DNA of 64,000 bases from Poriferisodalis sp965116245 (GTDB taxonomy: Bacteria; Actinomycetota; Acidimicrobiia; Acidimicrobiales; Poriferisodalaceae), in assembly GCA_965116245.1 (NCBI GenBank), contig OZ220497.1, positions 992,001 through 1,056,000 of the forward strand. Direction: 5' to 3'. Both the position numbers and the translations under genes were made by a program. The notes below the pieces were generated by a model. That model was not told the DNA's origin. It made no database searches and saw only the letters and a program-made list of their open reading frames with translations. Position 1 is the stretch's first letter. Each line of letters begins with the position of its first letter. Shown in pieces: positions 25,293 through 34,796 of the stretch.

Positions 25293-25682
25293 GTGTTGCG
25301 GTGTGCTCGCGCGATGTGTACCGAGATAGCTGTCGCAGGGTTGGGCTACGACGTGCCCGCGACCACGGCGTGGCTAGATGATCTTGATGAGAGCATCGTT
25401 GTCGGCACTTCGCGTCAGCGCGACAGCTTGATGCCTCTGTGCAGCCACCACGCGGACCGTCTCAAGGTTCCGGTTGGATGGGAGCTGTCTGATCGGCGTG
25501 CCCGCGTAGCTGCCACCGGCAAGGCAGGCACTGAATCCGGTGATGTTCCCGCCGAAGTGGTATCGGCGCCGCTCTTTAGGCCGCGCTCACGGCCTGCCTC
25601 GGCGACTCTGGCGGCGACTGAGCATCAACCTCCAGCGTCATCGTTGCTGGAGCGAGCCTTTCGGGCTGCGCCTACTCGCTAG
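25293..25682 (+). CDS. DUF3499 family zinc-ribbon-like protein
   Basis: 129-aa protein of an actinobacterial family of unknown function. The N-terminal Cys pair (RCARAMC) and the later Cys/His pair (PLCSHHADRLKVPVGWEL) suggest a bound metal. The final 55 residues are variable. GTG 25293 is preceded by GGAG. Its stop codon overlaps that of the next minus-strand gene in a CTAG palindrome at 25679-25682. Confidence 0.8.
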   Translation: MLRCARAMCTEIAVAGLGYDVPATTAWLDDLDESIVVGTSRQRDSLMPLCSHHADRLKVPVGWELSDRRARVAATGKAGTESGDVPAEVVSAPLFRPRSRPASATLAATEHQPPASSLLERAFRAAPTR

Positions 25683-25939
25683 AGCAGGCCTGCTTTGGAC
25701 ACGGCTGTCAACACGAGTCGACCCTGAGAGTTCAAGCTAGCCCTGTAGCGAATCGCTTCGTCGTCGGCTAGCGCAAGCTCGTTGCCGTCGCTGGCGATGT
25801 GCAGTTTCACGCCGAGTTCGGCCGATAGCTCCGCACGACTGGTTTCCAATGCAGCTCGCATGGCGCTACGACGCTGTGCCTCATAGAAATCCATGTCGTA
25901 CTCAACGAAGTCCCCCGGTTCGGTTCCAGACGGCCGCAC
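25679..25939 (-). CDS. Hypothetical protein, 86 aa
   Basis: Small protein with an acidic start, a helical middle (FYEAQRRSAMRAALETSRAEL) and a beta-rich end (LHIASDGNELALADDEAIRY). I do not recognise a family. It starts with GTG 25939 and converges on DUF3499 with overlapping stops, which speaks for a real gene. No signal peptide or membrane helix. Confidence 0.5.
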   Translation of the reverse strand: MRPSGTEPGDFVEYDMDFYEAQRRSAMRAALETSRAELSAELGVKLHIASDGNELALADDEAIRYRASLNSQGRLVLTAVSKAGLL

Positions 25940-26023
25940 ACCGCAACAATGTCACAAGCACACCCACGCCCTATACGCAACGATGCCGTTAGCGCTAGTC
26001 GTGGGCACCACTAGCTTGAATAT

Positions 26024-26281
26024 GTGAGCCTGTGGATGGCTGTGCCGTTGTCGCTGGTGTTCATCTACCTCGTGTATCGGCTGGGCCTGCGAATGATGGC
26101 CACGTTCTCTCGGCCCGTAGCTCCGCCGCCACCGGCGGGTGAACTGCGCCGAGTACGGCTGACATACCAATGCAGCCTCTGTGGCACCGAGATGCGCATG
26201 ACTCGCGCTCCGGTGCAAGATCCGATGCCGCCTCGCTGCTGCAGCGAAGACATGGACCTAGTCGCGAACGCCGACGAGTAG
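26024..26281 (+). CDS. Small membrane protein with zinc-ribbon-like Cys pairs
   Basis: 85-aa protein with one N-terminal membrane helix (WMAVPLSLVFIYLVYRLGL), a Pro-rich linker and the motif YQCSLCGTEMRMTRAP, followed by RCC near residue 72, a rubredoxin-like CxxC-CC arrangement. GTG 26024 is the start. The function is unknown. It is divergent from the gene at 25679. Confidence 0.6.
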   Translation: MSLWMAVPLSLVFIYLVYRLGLRMMATFSRPVAPPPPAGELRRVRLTYQCSLCGTEMRMTRAPVQDPMPPRCCSEDMDLVANADE

Positions 26282-26446
26282 CACCGGCGAGGCACATCTG
26301 CTGTACGTGCGCTTCAGTTCAACGCAGAACGTGCAACGCGGTGCTCGGCGGCTCGCTCGCAGATCGCATCACTGCCCTTGACTCCTGAAGAAGCAGTGAG
26401 CCGACCCGGGCCGTAGTCTTGTGGCACGTACTGTGGAAGGGGGATA

Positions 26447-27331
26447 GTGGTGGCTGAGAACTTGAAGGTCACTTTCGACGGCCCTAAAACGCACAGCGGT
26501 GTTCCTCTGGAGGATCTTCAAAAGACCCTGCAACACGTGCAGAACGCTGTGCGCTACACGGTAGAGCACCTGTTGGGTCTTGAGATATCGGACCGAGGAC
26601 GCCCAAAGGACGTGGTTCGCCGGATGAGCGGTCTGAGCCTGCGGGGAACCGCGCCGGGCTCGCTGGTGGTTGATTTGGCGCTCACTGCTGCGGCACAGGG
26701 TCAGTTGTTTGACGATGACGCTGGCCCGCGCGCGCTGGATGCGATCTTGAACTTTCACGGTGATCGTGACCAATCTGTTCCTTCTCGAGCGGTTGATGAA
26801 CTCAACACGATCGGTTTCGATTTGTCGCAGGAAGTGAATTCGGTCTGGCTAGGTGATTCCCACAGTTTGCATAGGTTGCAATTTGAGCGCGAGGACACTT
26901 CTGCACCCTCGCTAGGTTCGCAAGAGGAAGCCCTGTTGTATGGTTGGTTGAAAGAGGTGGACTGGGAAAAGAAGACGGCTCGACTATATGACAGCGAAGG
27001 CGAGCACGTTTCACTAAAGTTCGATGCCGAGTTCGGCAACGAGCTGCTGCGGCTTGCAACTCAGTATGTCAAGGTCACAGGCACTGGACGGTTCAACAAA
27101 CGGGGCGACTGGACTACTGTTGCGGTTAAGCGCATTGATGGTACAAGGTCCTGGGATCAACCGTTCGATCTGAGGTTACTTATGGAGCAGCCCAGCGGCA
27201 AAGTGTTCGACCCTGAAACGGTCATCACTACTGATGAGCCATTCGACGTTGATGAATTTATAAGTGTTATCCATCGAGCGCGCGATATAGACGACACACG
27301 AGCGCACTACCGACAGCTCGGCAATGAGTAA
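26447..27331 (+). CDS. Uncharacterised 294-aa partner of a PIN toxin
   Basis: Not recognised as a known family. The N-terminal part (VTFDGPKTHSGVPLEDLQKT) is followed by RGTAPGSLVVDLALTA. The C-terminal part has a beta-rich block (YGWLKEVDWEKKTARLYDSE) and KVTGTGRFNKRGDW, which looks like an OB- or SH3-like fold. The tail is acidic. It overlaps the PIN gene by 8 bp, so it is translationally coupled and takes the place usually held by an antitoxin, though it is three times larger than VapB-type antitoxins. GTG 26447 follows GAAGGGGGA. Confidence 0.6.
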   Translation: MVAENLKVTFDGPKTHSGVPLEDLQKTLQHVQNAVRYTVEHLLGLEISDRGRPKDVVRRMSGLSLRGTAPGSLVVDLALTAAAQGQLFDDDAGPRALDAILNFHGDRDQSVPSRAVDELNTIGFDLSQEVNSVWLGDSHSLHRLQFEREDTSAPSLGSQEEALLYGWLKEVDWEKKTARLYDSEGEHVSLKFDAEFGNELLRLATQYVKVTGTGRFNKRGDWTTVAVKRIDGTRSWDQPFDLRLLMEQPSGKVFDPETVITTDEPFDVDEFISVIHRARDIDDTRAHYRQLGNE

Positions 27332-27719
27332 GGTTCTCCTTGACACGAGTGTCGTATCCTACATATTCAATCGCGATAGTCGGGCTCAATACTACGTTAC
27401 TCAGATTGCGGGGCGCAGTCAATTAATCTCTTTTCAGACGTTAGAAGAACTCTGGTATGGGACATGTAAAAGCAACTGGGGTGCTAGGCGAAAAAATAGA
27501 TTAGCCAGTCATCTTGAACAGTACACAACGATATGGCCGACCCAGGAACTAGTTGAAGTGTGTGCGCACTTGAGGTGTGTTCAGGAATCGACAGGACGCA
27601 GATTGACGAACGCGGACGCCTGGATAGCTGCCTCAGCGCTAATGCTGGATTGTCCATTAGCGTCGCATGACCGTGATTTTTCTGGCATAGAGAACTTAAA
27701 GCTCATTAAGCATCCATAG
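27324..27719 (+). CDS. PIN-domain nuclease, VapC-like toxin
   Basis: 131-aa PIN domain. The acidic site residues are seen in LLDTSVVSYIF (Asp 7), SFQTLEELWYG (Glu about 43), LTNADAWIAASALML (Asp about 95) and LASHDRDFSGI (Asp about 115). It is the right length for VapC RNases, which cut tRNA or rRNA. It overlaps the upstream 294-aa gene by 8 bp. It is convergent with the restriction-modification genes. Lower G+C and A/T-ending codons suggest transfer. Confidence 0.88.
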   Translation: MSKVLLDTSVVSYIFNRDSRAQYYVTQIAGRSQLISFQTLEELWYGTCKSNWGARRKNRLASHLEQYTTIWPTQELVEVCAHLRCVQESTGRRLTNADAWIAASALMLDCPLASHDRDFSGIENLKLIKHP

Positions 27720-27739
27720 CTAGTTCGCCGAGCCTAATA

Positions 27740-30304
27740 CTAGGCATCGAGTTGGCGAACTGTTGTCATTTCCATGCCGGTGGTAGTTACGATCTTGACT
27801 GCTATACGTCCGCATTGGGGCGGGTCGAAGGGTGCGGACCTCATTGCAGTAAGAGCTTCGTACTCTGCTTCGTTGTCCTCTTGGCCGATTGCTTTGAGTA
27901 GTTTCTTGATTTGGGGGTCTTGGTCAGCTCCGGGGAAGTGAATGCGTCTAGCGAAAAAGCTCTCGCCATCGTGATCGGTGTCCACCATCCAACACGCCAC
28001 GTCGTCGGGTCCTCCGGGTTTGGCGTTGCCAGTGGCGGGGTCGTACGTGTCGTAACCAAGCACCTGAACCGCCATTTGTCCTTGTGGATAGTTGTCGATT
28101 ATGCGAATTTCTGGCTCGCCGATGATGACAAATGCCTCATGCCCGGATTCCTTAGAGAGTTCCCGAATCATCAGGTCACGGTTCATTTGTGCTCGAGCGA
28201 CTTTGACACGTCCGACTTTGATCGGTGCGTCGGCTTCGTAGGCATAGGCAACAACAAGTAGCACGTCGGCGCTTTCGGCACTACTGGCGGCTTCCCGGGC
28301 CGCTTCTCGCACCATCTCACCAGGTACAGTCACATCTTCGGCGGCGACCATTACTGCTGCCGTATGCTCCGCAGCGCCTCCTTCGATATTGTAAACAGCT
28401 TTCCAGGCTAGCAATCGAGACGTACTTGGCCAAGGTTCGAGTGCTCGGACGGTGATATCGGCGTTTTCGCGCCCGCCCTTGATAGTGTGACCTAATAGTG
28501 CGGTATGGATAGTCTCCAAGAAGTTACCGTGGGCCACAACAGGCTCGTCGTCGGTGCCTTCCAGAGGGATCACCGTAGCCCACGGTTGCTCACTTTCTAT
28601 CGTCAGTGGCGACGTCACACGAGTCACGCCATGTCGCTTACGGGGCTGACCAACCAGCATAATCGGATCAGGTTTGAGATCATATGCGAGAATTTTAGGG
28701 GTGACGGTCGGGATCCGTTCGTAAACAAAACCTTCTGCTGGATCGTGACTATATCCGCCTTCAGGAGTCTGTATCTTAGGTTCGCCAGATAGTTCTGCCT
28801 CTTCAGATGCCCCCTCGTAGGAGTCTAGAAGCGTCCAATATGGAAAGGTAGCTGTACTAATGCGCTGACGCGCAATGGCGACAGACACCGCTGAAGTATC
28901 ACATGTAATCCAGCGGCGACCCCATTTTTCGGACATTAGCGCAGTGGTGGCTCCGCCACAGGTCGGGTCAAACACCAGGTCTCCAGGTGCCGTGGCCATC
29001 AGAATGCACCGTTCTATAACCTCGTCACCCGTTTGAACCACATACCGCTTGTCCTTAGCTTGCATCTGAGTCTGCCATATATTGTTGGTTCGTCGACCCG
29101 GAAGTTCATCTTCATACCGTTTCCACTGGAGTGTTGAATTAATATCAACAGCCACGAGCCGGTCAAGTTGCGCGAGACGGGCCATGCCCTCCATTGAAAC
29201 GCTCCAATGGCGTCCTTTGGGGCATGGGAATTCGGTGCCGTTCCACAAAAATGAGTCCGACCGGCCTGTAGTTGATGCACCCTGCGAGTCCAGTGGTCTT
29301 CGCTGGAAAATTCTGGCTCCCTGAGGAATGTACTTGTCCGGCGCTCGCCGTTCGTCAGCCGATAATGGCCTGATTTTGCCATCTTCTAGCTCAAGCATGG
29401 CATATGATCTCATATATTCAATCTTATCTCTCCTGGTTAGTTGCTCGAATACCCTGTAGTCCTTCAACCTGGCCTTGTCCTTGGCGTACCACAGTAGGTA
29501 ATCGGCTACGCTAGGCAGTGTCGTGGACGAAGAACTGCTGGTTGTAGCGTATACGATCGTTGCGACTTGGTTTTCGGCTCCAAACACCTCGTCTAGCAGA
29601 ATGGCAGCGCGATGTACGTTCTGGTCACCGATTTGCATGAATATTGATCCACTATCAGCTAACAGATCGCGCATCAGGATCAACTTCTCGAGGGTCAAGT
29701 CCAGATAAGAGTGTATACCTCGCTCGTAGGTGTCTCGAAAGGTTCGGATCGTGCGAGTATCGTGAGGGCGGCCGTTGGCTGTCTCAGGTGTCTCGAGGCT
29801 CTTTGTGGAAACTTGGAAGTTGGATTTATAGCCCATTCCGTAAGGCGGGTCGAAGTAGATCATTTGTATCTTGTTAGCCATGTTCTCGCGTGCGAGTAGA
29901 GAAGCCATCACTCGGGTTGATTCACCGTGGATCAAGCGATTGGACCAATTTGCGGTATGTTGATACCACTCGTAAGCGGCATCCGCGGAAGGCAAACCAT
30001 TGAAATCGCCGAAGAGTCTAGGAGTTTCTTCAGCTCCTTCGAGAAACTTGATGAACGCTGCTGGATGAACTTTTTCTCTCACGTACAGTGGGTGGGCCGC
30101 GTGCCCGCCTACTAAATCAGACTTGCGGTTCCAGGCCAAGATCGGATCTTCGCCCACCTCGCGGGTTGAGGGTTTGTGAAGAATGGGACTACGTGCCGCA
30201 TTGTCCATGGTGGTAGCCGTCTGCTCAGTGGGTAGGTTCAGCCGTCGAGACGAGGAATGTGTGTATGAATCTGTAGTCTTTGTGCCAGCTTCCTTGGCCA
30301 TCAT
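27740..30304 (-). CDS. Type III restriction-modification methyltransferase (Mod)
   Basis: 854-aa beta-class DNA methyltransferase. The catalytic motif IV MIYFDPPYGMGY lies near residue 152 and the SAM motif FDPTCGGATTALM near 430, the IV-before-I order of type III Mod proteins. DPPY indicates adenine-N6 (or cytosine-N4) methylation. The target-recognition part lies between the two motifs, and a 350-residue C-terminal domain of unknown role follows. It is encoded 8 bp after the Res gene, so the pair is one operon. Two ATGs (30304, 30301) begin it. Confidence 0.9.
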   Translation of the reverse strand: MMAKEAGTKTTDSYTHSSSRRLNLPTEQTATTMDNAARSPILHKPSTREVGEDPILAWNRKSDLVGGHAAHPLYVREKVHPAAFIKFLEGAEETPRLFGDFNGLPSADAAYEWYQHTANWSNRLIHGESTRVMASLLARENMANKIQMIYFDPPYGMGYKSNFQVSTKSLETPETANGRPHDTRTIRTFRDTYERGIHSYLDLTLEKLILMRDLLADSGSIFMQIGDQNVHRAAILLDEVFGAENQVATIVYATTSSSSSTTLPSVADYLLWYAKDKARLKDYRVFEQLTRRDKIEYMRSYAMLELEDGKIRPLSADERRAPDKYIPQGARIFQRRPLDSQGASTTGRSDSFLWNGTEFPCPKGRHWSVSMEGMARLAQLDRLVAVDINSTLQWKRYEDELPGRRTNNIWQTQMQAKDKRYVVQTGDEVIERCILMATAPGDLVFDPTCGGATTALMSEKWGRRWITCDTSAVSVAIARQRISTATFPYWTLLDSYEGASEEAELSGEPKIQTPEGGYSHDPAEGFVYERIPTVTPKILAYDLKPDPIMLVGQPRKRHGVTRVTSPLTIESEQPWATVIPLEGTDDEPVVAHGNFLETIHTALLGHTIKGGRENADITVRALEPWPSTSRLLAWKAVYNIEGGAAEHTAAVMVAAEDVTVPGEMVREAAREAASSAESADVLLVVAYAYEADAPIKVGRVKVARAQMNRDLMIRELSKESGHEAFVIIGEPEIRIIDNYPQGQMAVQVLGYDTYDPATGNAKPGGPDDVACWMVDTDHDGESFFARRIHFPGADQDPQIKKLLKAIGQEDNEAEYEALTAMRSAPFDPPQCGRIAVKIVTTTGMEMTTVRQLDA

Positions 30305-30312
30305 TGCGTTCC

Positions 30313-33252
30313 TTACCTAAGCGCATTGAGACGAATTTGGCGAGCGTCTCGAATAGCCTGGTTCAATTCAGCGGGCAGGCGTTCTGGTTCGGTCAACTCC
30401 ACAAACGCCCATCTACGCAGCCGAATTGGTAACTGTGCTGAAACTGAAACAGCCGGTATCCATTTTTCTAACACGGTCTGCTTCTTCCGTTCAGATTGCG
30501 CATCAGGCACCCCCTTACATTCCACAATCAGGTGCACAGCGTCTTCATCCTCACGTTCGGCGAATAGTCGGGCAACGAAATCGGGCTCGTAGTAATGCCA
30601 CGCTCCATCCCACAGATAGGGTACGGTCCACCCCAGTCGAAAGTTCCTCACCCATCCGGTCACATCGGAATGTGTGTCGAGTGTCTTTGCGCAGGCTGCC
30701 TCTAGAGTTGAATGACAAGCTGCAATGTTCAATTCGGAGTTGGTAGTCCTGTGGCGGTCTTTTAGGCTTGTCTCGAACCTGACACCTGAAGTGTTGAGCA
30801 GTACCGGGTGGTTGAACACTGCTACAAGTTGGTCGGCGGTGCCCGCGGCCGTGGTGCAGGCATCGTCAATCTCCTGAACTGCCTGAACCAAATGTGCCTG
30901 CGCTAATCCGTCGTAGTGTTCGTCCAACACTCCGGCGAGATCGGCCCAGCGCCTAATAATTTTGATAGCGTCGTGAAACAATAGTCTATTGCGGGCGCGC
31001 CCGCTGGTGTTTGTCTCGATACGCTCGGTCCAGCGTTGTACGAGTCTGGCTGCCAACTGGGTCAGAGCCTCTTGCTGGCGTAGGGGTTTGTCGACACTAA
31101 TTGTCGTCTCATCACCAACTGAGCCAGCGAGTGTTGCCTTAGTAGCTCCGTGGGGAGACCACTTTATGACTTGGCTTTCTTCTAAGTGGAATCCGTCTGA
31201 ACCGGTTTCGTTTACGTAGTGCTCGACGTTTGGAAACTCAACCCGATGGTCGCGCCGCCCCGGAACACTGTAAACCTCATAGCGCGGCTTTGGCGGAGTA
31301 GTTTCTCCTTTTCCTTTGACGGGCATGAACTCAAACGGCACACCGACAACTTCGGCGTACTCAGCTATGAGTCGGCCTTTGTCGTCGTAGTTGTCATAGT
31401 TGGAGCGTCGCAACGCTCTACCAGTAACCTGCTCGCAGAGCAGTTGAGTTGTGAAGCGGCGGAACCCTAGTATGTGAGTTACTGTACGTGTATCCCAACC
31501 TTCGGTGAGCATTGACACGGACACTACACAACGGATGTGTTCACCCAAACCGCCGGGCTTTCCGACAGAGTTTAGGGCGCCGCGAATAACTTCACGTTCG
31601 TCGCGCTTGTCGCTCAAGGCTTGCAGCCTTGCTGCCTGCGTCTTGATTGCCTGGTTGAGACTGGCTTCGCCTTCCAAAGCCGAATGCACAAGCAATGTAT
31701 GCACGTGGCTTGTTGGACCATTTTCGGAGTAGTTGGCGAACAAGTCTAACGATCCCGAATGGTAAATCGTTGGTTCAGCAGGTCCTGACTCCGACCAACC
31801 AGCGATATAATCACAGATAGCAGATGCGTTGCTAATGCTGTTGGCGACTACAATCATCACCGGCGGAGTCGGCATCCGCATGGACGGGTCCGCTGGCTTC
31901 ATCCACTGCTCAAACTTCTGCTCGTAACTACGGTATAGCGCTAGCAGTCCGCGTTGTAGTTCACCCGGAACAGAGTCCTTCTGGACCTTTTTGGGCTTCG
32001 TGTGCGCATAGAGGTTACGCCAGGCAACGGTGCCAACGTGGGTGTCATCTTCAACTGGCACCTGCGGAATTTTCACTAGCCCCGACTCGATACTCTCCAT
32101 CAGTCCAAAATCTGATATTGTCCAAGGAAATATCCGTTCTTTGCGTTCTTTGCCCTCGATGAAGATAGGTGTCGCTGAAAAGTCGTAGACTGGTCCGAGT
32201 CGCCCTGTGTCACGTAAGCCCGCCAAAGCACCAAACCAGATCGCGGCGGATTTACCATCATCTTCCTCGATACGACGTCCTCCCTCAGGTAGATAGCAGT
32301 GATGGGCTTCGTCGTTGAGCACGCACACCTTCGTCGTGCTGCTGGCGGTCGGGAACCCGCGCATCGTTCGATTGAGTACTGCGGACATTGACTCAACCTG
32401 CGCCTTACGGCCCGCGCGGATCAGTTTCTTGGCATCGCCGGACTCCAGATGACTGAGTCGGTCACGAGGCTGGAACGCGTGGAAGTTCAGTACTCGTACC
32501 TTTACCTTTCCAAGAACATCTCGCTTGCCCTCGGGCAGCAGATGCATCGAGTCGTAGATATTGTCGCGACTGGACGGCTTCAGCACCTCTAGTCGTTCAC
32601 GGACTGTGTGACCGGGTGTTATTGCTAAGAACAGTGTGGTGTAGCGACCATCCTTGCGCCGTGAAGTCGCAGCGTTAACCGCATGCCAGGCAATCACCAT
32701 GCCCATGACTACGGTTTTGCCTGTACCGGTCGCCATTCGCACGGCGAGGCGATATATGCCATCATTGTATTCCTCGTTTGCGGCGGCCAATTCGCCGCGA
32801 ATCTCAGCCAATACCCGATCGCGTCTGGCATCGCATTCCGTTAGCCAAATCAGAGTCTCTGCCGCCTCGACCTGAGCGAAGAAAAGCCGTGGTTCGTTGG
32901 TTTCGCTACGCCAATGGGACAACAGTTGTCGCGTGGCCATGGTCGTGCCTGGATATTTGCTGTCGCGCCATTTTTTCACTGCTGCACGGATACGGTTGAT
33001 GAGTTCGTTGTAGTCCTGTGAGATCACATCCAGTCGGAGTGACTGATCACGGACTTTTGGAACGATGGTCCGCGTCTGACTGGGGCGTCGGCCGGACACA
33101 ATTTCACCCGTGGCTGTGTTGTCTTCGGCCAGCTTCCAGTGTCTTGAAGGTTCCTCATGAGGCCGATTCAAGACAGGATTAGTGATGTGAGTAAGCAGGA
33201 TGCCCGCTGGCGAATCAGATGAACGAACGTGATGCTCAGTCATGATGAACAC
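30313..33252 (-). CDS. Type III restriction endonuclease subunit (Res), DEAD/DEAH helicase
   Basis: 979-aa translocase-nuclease. Walker A is RMATGTGKTVVMGM near residue 173, the DEAH box is CVLNDEAHHCYLPEG near 310, motif III-like DFSATPIF follows, and motif VI is CEQVTGRALRRSNY near 620. The C-terminus carries a PD-(D/E)xK nuclease, YEPDFVARL with LIVECKGV near 900. It acts with the adjacent Mod to cut unmodified DNA. A possible TTGACT (33289-33284) with TACACG 18 bp later could be its promoter. ATG 33252 or 33243 may start it. Confidence 0.9.
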   Translation of the reverse strand: MFIMTEHHVRSSDSPAGILLTHITNPVLNRPHEEPSRHWKLAEDNTATGEIVSGRRPSQTRTIVPKVRDQSLRLDVISQDYNELINRIRAAVKKWRDSKYPGTTMATRQLLSHWRSETNEPRLFFAQVEAAETLIWLTECDARRDRVLAEIRGELAAANEEYNDGIYRLAVRMATGTGKTVVMGMVIAWHAVNAATSRRKDGRYTTLFLAITPGHTVRERLEVLKPSSRDNIYDSMHLLPEGKRDVLGKVKVRVLNFHAFQPRDRLSHLESGDAKKLIRAGRKAQVESMSAVLNRTMRGFPTASSTTKVCVLNDEAHHCYLPEGGRRIEEDDGKSAAIWFGALAGLRDTGRLGPVYDFSATPIFIEGKERKERIFPWTISDFGLMESIESGLVKIPQVPVEDDTHVGTVAWRNLYAHTKPKKVQKDSVPGELQRGLLALYRSYEQKFEQWMKPADPSMRMPTPPVMIVVANSISNASAICDYIAGWSESGPAEPTIYHSGSLDLFANYSENGPTSHVHTLLVHSALEGEASLNQAIKTQAARLQALSDKRDEREVIRGALNSVGKPGGLGEHIRCVVSVSMLTEGWDTRTVTHILGFRRFTTQLLCEQVTGRALRRSNYDNYDDKGRLIAEYAEVVGVPFEFMPVKGKGETTPPKPRYEVYSVPGRRDHRVEFPNVEHYVNETGSDGFHLEESQVIKWSPHGATKATLAGSVGDETTISVDKPLRQQEALTQLAARLVQRWTERIETNTSGRARNRLLFHDAIKIIRRWADLAGVLDEHYDGLAQAHLVQAVQEIDDACTTAAGTADQLVAVFNHPVLLNTSGVRFETSLKDRHRTTNSELNIAACHSTLEAACAKTLDTHSDVTGWVRNFRLGWTVPYLWDGAWHYYEPDFVARLFAEREDEDAVHLIVECKGVPDAQSERKKQTVLEKWIPAVSVSAQLPIRLRRWAFVELTEPERLPAELNQAIRDARQIRLNALR

Positions 33253-33448
33253 ACTTTCACGTGTACTGTAAAATCTCGACAGAAGTCAACAGGTCGTGAG
33301 CTGACTGGGGTACCAGTAGTGCTCATCATGTGATGGGGCTGCCCTGGGGCGCATGGGCGCGATTTGGACTTAGCATTGCGAGCCATCTCCGAATTGACTA
33401 GCAACTACAGTAGCAACCGTGCTGGCCGACGTATGGGTCTCCAGAATC

Positions 33449-34796
33449 GGCCCTTTGCGTTTTTTGGGGGTGGGGGTGTTGGGTTCGGTGGGTTGAGGTT
33501 AGATGAGTAGGATGCCGCGTGCTTGGTAGTTGGTGATTTGGGTGATGCCGTGGGCTGTGCGGCGTAGGACTTGGAGTAGGTTGTTGGTGCGGTCGATGCG
33601 GCCGTTGGAGGGTCTGTTGGTGTGGTGCCAGTTCAAGATTTCGGGATGCCATCTGACGAGCGTGTCAACGGTTTCGTCGAACTCGGGAATGTCGCCTGTG
33701 CTGTAGAGGTCACAGAACCGATCGAGTGCTTTTAGGGCGCCTTGGTGGTCGTCGGCGAGGTACAGGTTGTGTAACTCGGCGAGAGCGTTCCACGCTGTTT
33801 TCAGTCTGGGGTGGGCGCTGAAGAGCCGGTGGAGTCGTTCGTGTTCGGCCGCGTTGAGTTTGTCGGGCCACCTCAGCAGCAAGAACCTGGCACCGAACAC
33901 GTCAGGATCGAATCTGGGCTTGACACCGTCGGGTCGGCGTTGAATGTCGCGTCTAACCGCAAGCAGGCCGTTTTGGAACCATCTGATGACATGGAACCGG
34001 TCCAGTACGTGACGGGCGTGACCGATGTGCTGGCGGATCGCTTCGGTGTAAGCAATTGAGCCGTCAGACACGACAGTATGCACACCGCGGCACCAGCGAT
34101 ACCCCTGGGCAACGAAAAACCCCGTAAGTGCGGCTTTGTTGCGGTGCGCGACCATAGCTAGCACTTCACCGGTATCACCGTTCACCAGCACAGTTACGTA
34201 GCGGTGGCGGCGCTGTATGGACGTCTCATCCACCAACAGCAACCTGCAGTGCTGCTGGCGGCGGTGACGCCCTAGCACACCCGCATGAGCGCGTACTAGT
34301 GCCATGATCGTGTGCCAGCTCAGCCCGTAACGGTGAGCCACCGTACTGATAGGCATGTCACGAGCGTCGGTGACCAGCTGACGCGCTAGGCGTGCTGTGA
34401 AACCGCGCTCAAATGTTGCGTTTTGCTCACTGAACCGCGCACCGCAGGCGTCGCAGATCAACCGGCGCCGTTGCCACACCAACGTCACCGGACGACAAGA
34501 GTTGTCCACGTCACGAATTTTCACGTCGCGGCGGTCATGCACCCGTCCGCAACGCTTCCCGCAGTTCGGGCACAGCGGGCGACGTTCGCTGGATTGAACG
34601 GCTACCACCAGCTCATCGGGCGCGTCAACCAACACCCCCACCACCTTGACATGCGGCAACCGCAACCGCACCGCAATAACATCACTCACCATCGAGGCCC
34701 TCCAGGGATTGGCGTGCTCCAAACACCGATCCCCCCAGGGCCTCGACCCCTACACAGGGACCCTCAACCCACCCCACCCCCCAAAAACGCGAAGCC
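33449..34796. mobile_element. ISL3-family insertion sequence
   Basis: About 1.35-kb element with one transposase. The ends are imperfect inverted repeats: the left reads GGCCCTTTGCGTTTTTTGGG, and the right, on the opposite strand, reads GGCTTCGCGTTTTTGGGGGG. Both continue into G-rich sequence and share GGTGGGTTGAGG. ISL3 elements usually make 8-bp target duplications, but I find none at these limits, so the exact ends are uncertain or the flanks have changed. Confidence 0.75.
33499..34722 (-). CDS. ISL3-family transposase
   Basis: 407-aa transposase, apparently full length. Domains are an N-terminal zinc ribbon (CPNCGKRCGRVHDR, CDACGARFSEQ), a helix-turn-helix (HRYGLSWHTIMALVRAH) and the DDE domain with LLVDETSIQRRH near 165, TVVSDGS, and LDRFHVIRWFQN near 240. 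The third acidic position falls in SNGRIDRTNNLLQ near 375 and reads Asp where the family has Glu. The end TNYQARGILLI is typical. ATG 34722 or the ATG 10 codons later may be the start. Confidence 0.92.
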   Translation of the reverse strand: MEHANPWRASMVSDVIAVRLRLPHVKVVGVLVDAPDELVVAVQSSERRPLCPNCGKRCGRVHDRRDVKIRDVDNSCRPVTLVWQRRRLICDACGARFSEQNATFERGFTARLARQLVTDARDMPISTVAHRYGLSWHTIMALVRAHAGVLGRHRRQQHCRLLLVDETSIQRRHRYVTVLVNGDTGEVLAMVAHRNKAALTGFFVAQGYRWCRGVHTVVSDGSIAYTEAIRQHIGHARHVLDRFHVIRWFQNGLLAVRRDIQRRPDGVKPRFDPDVFGARFLLLRWPDKLNAAEHERLHRLFSAHPRLKTAWNALAELHNLYLADDHQGALKALDRFCDLYSTGDIPEFDETVDTLVRWHPEILNWHHTNRPSNGRIDRTNNLLQVLRRTAHGITQITNYQARGILLI

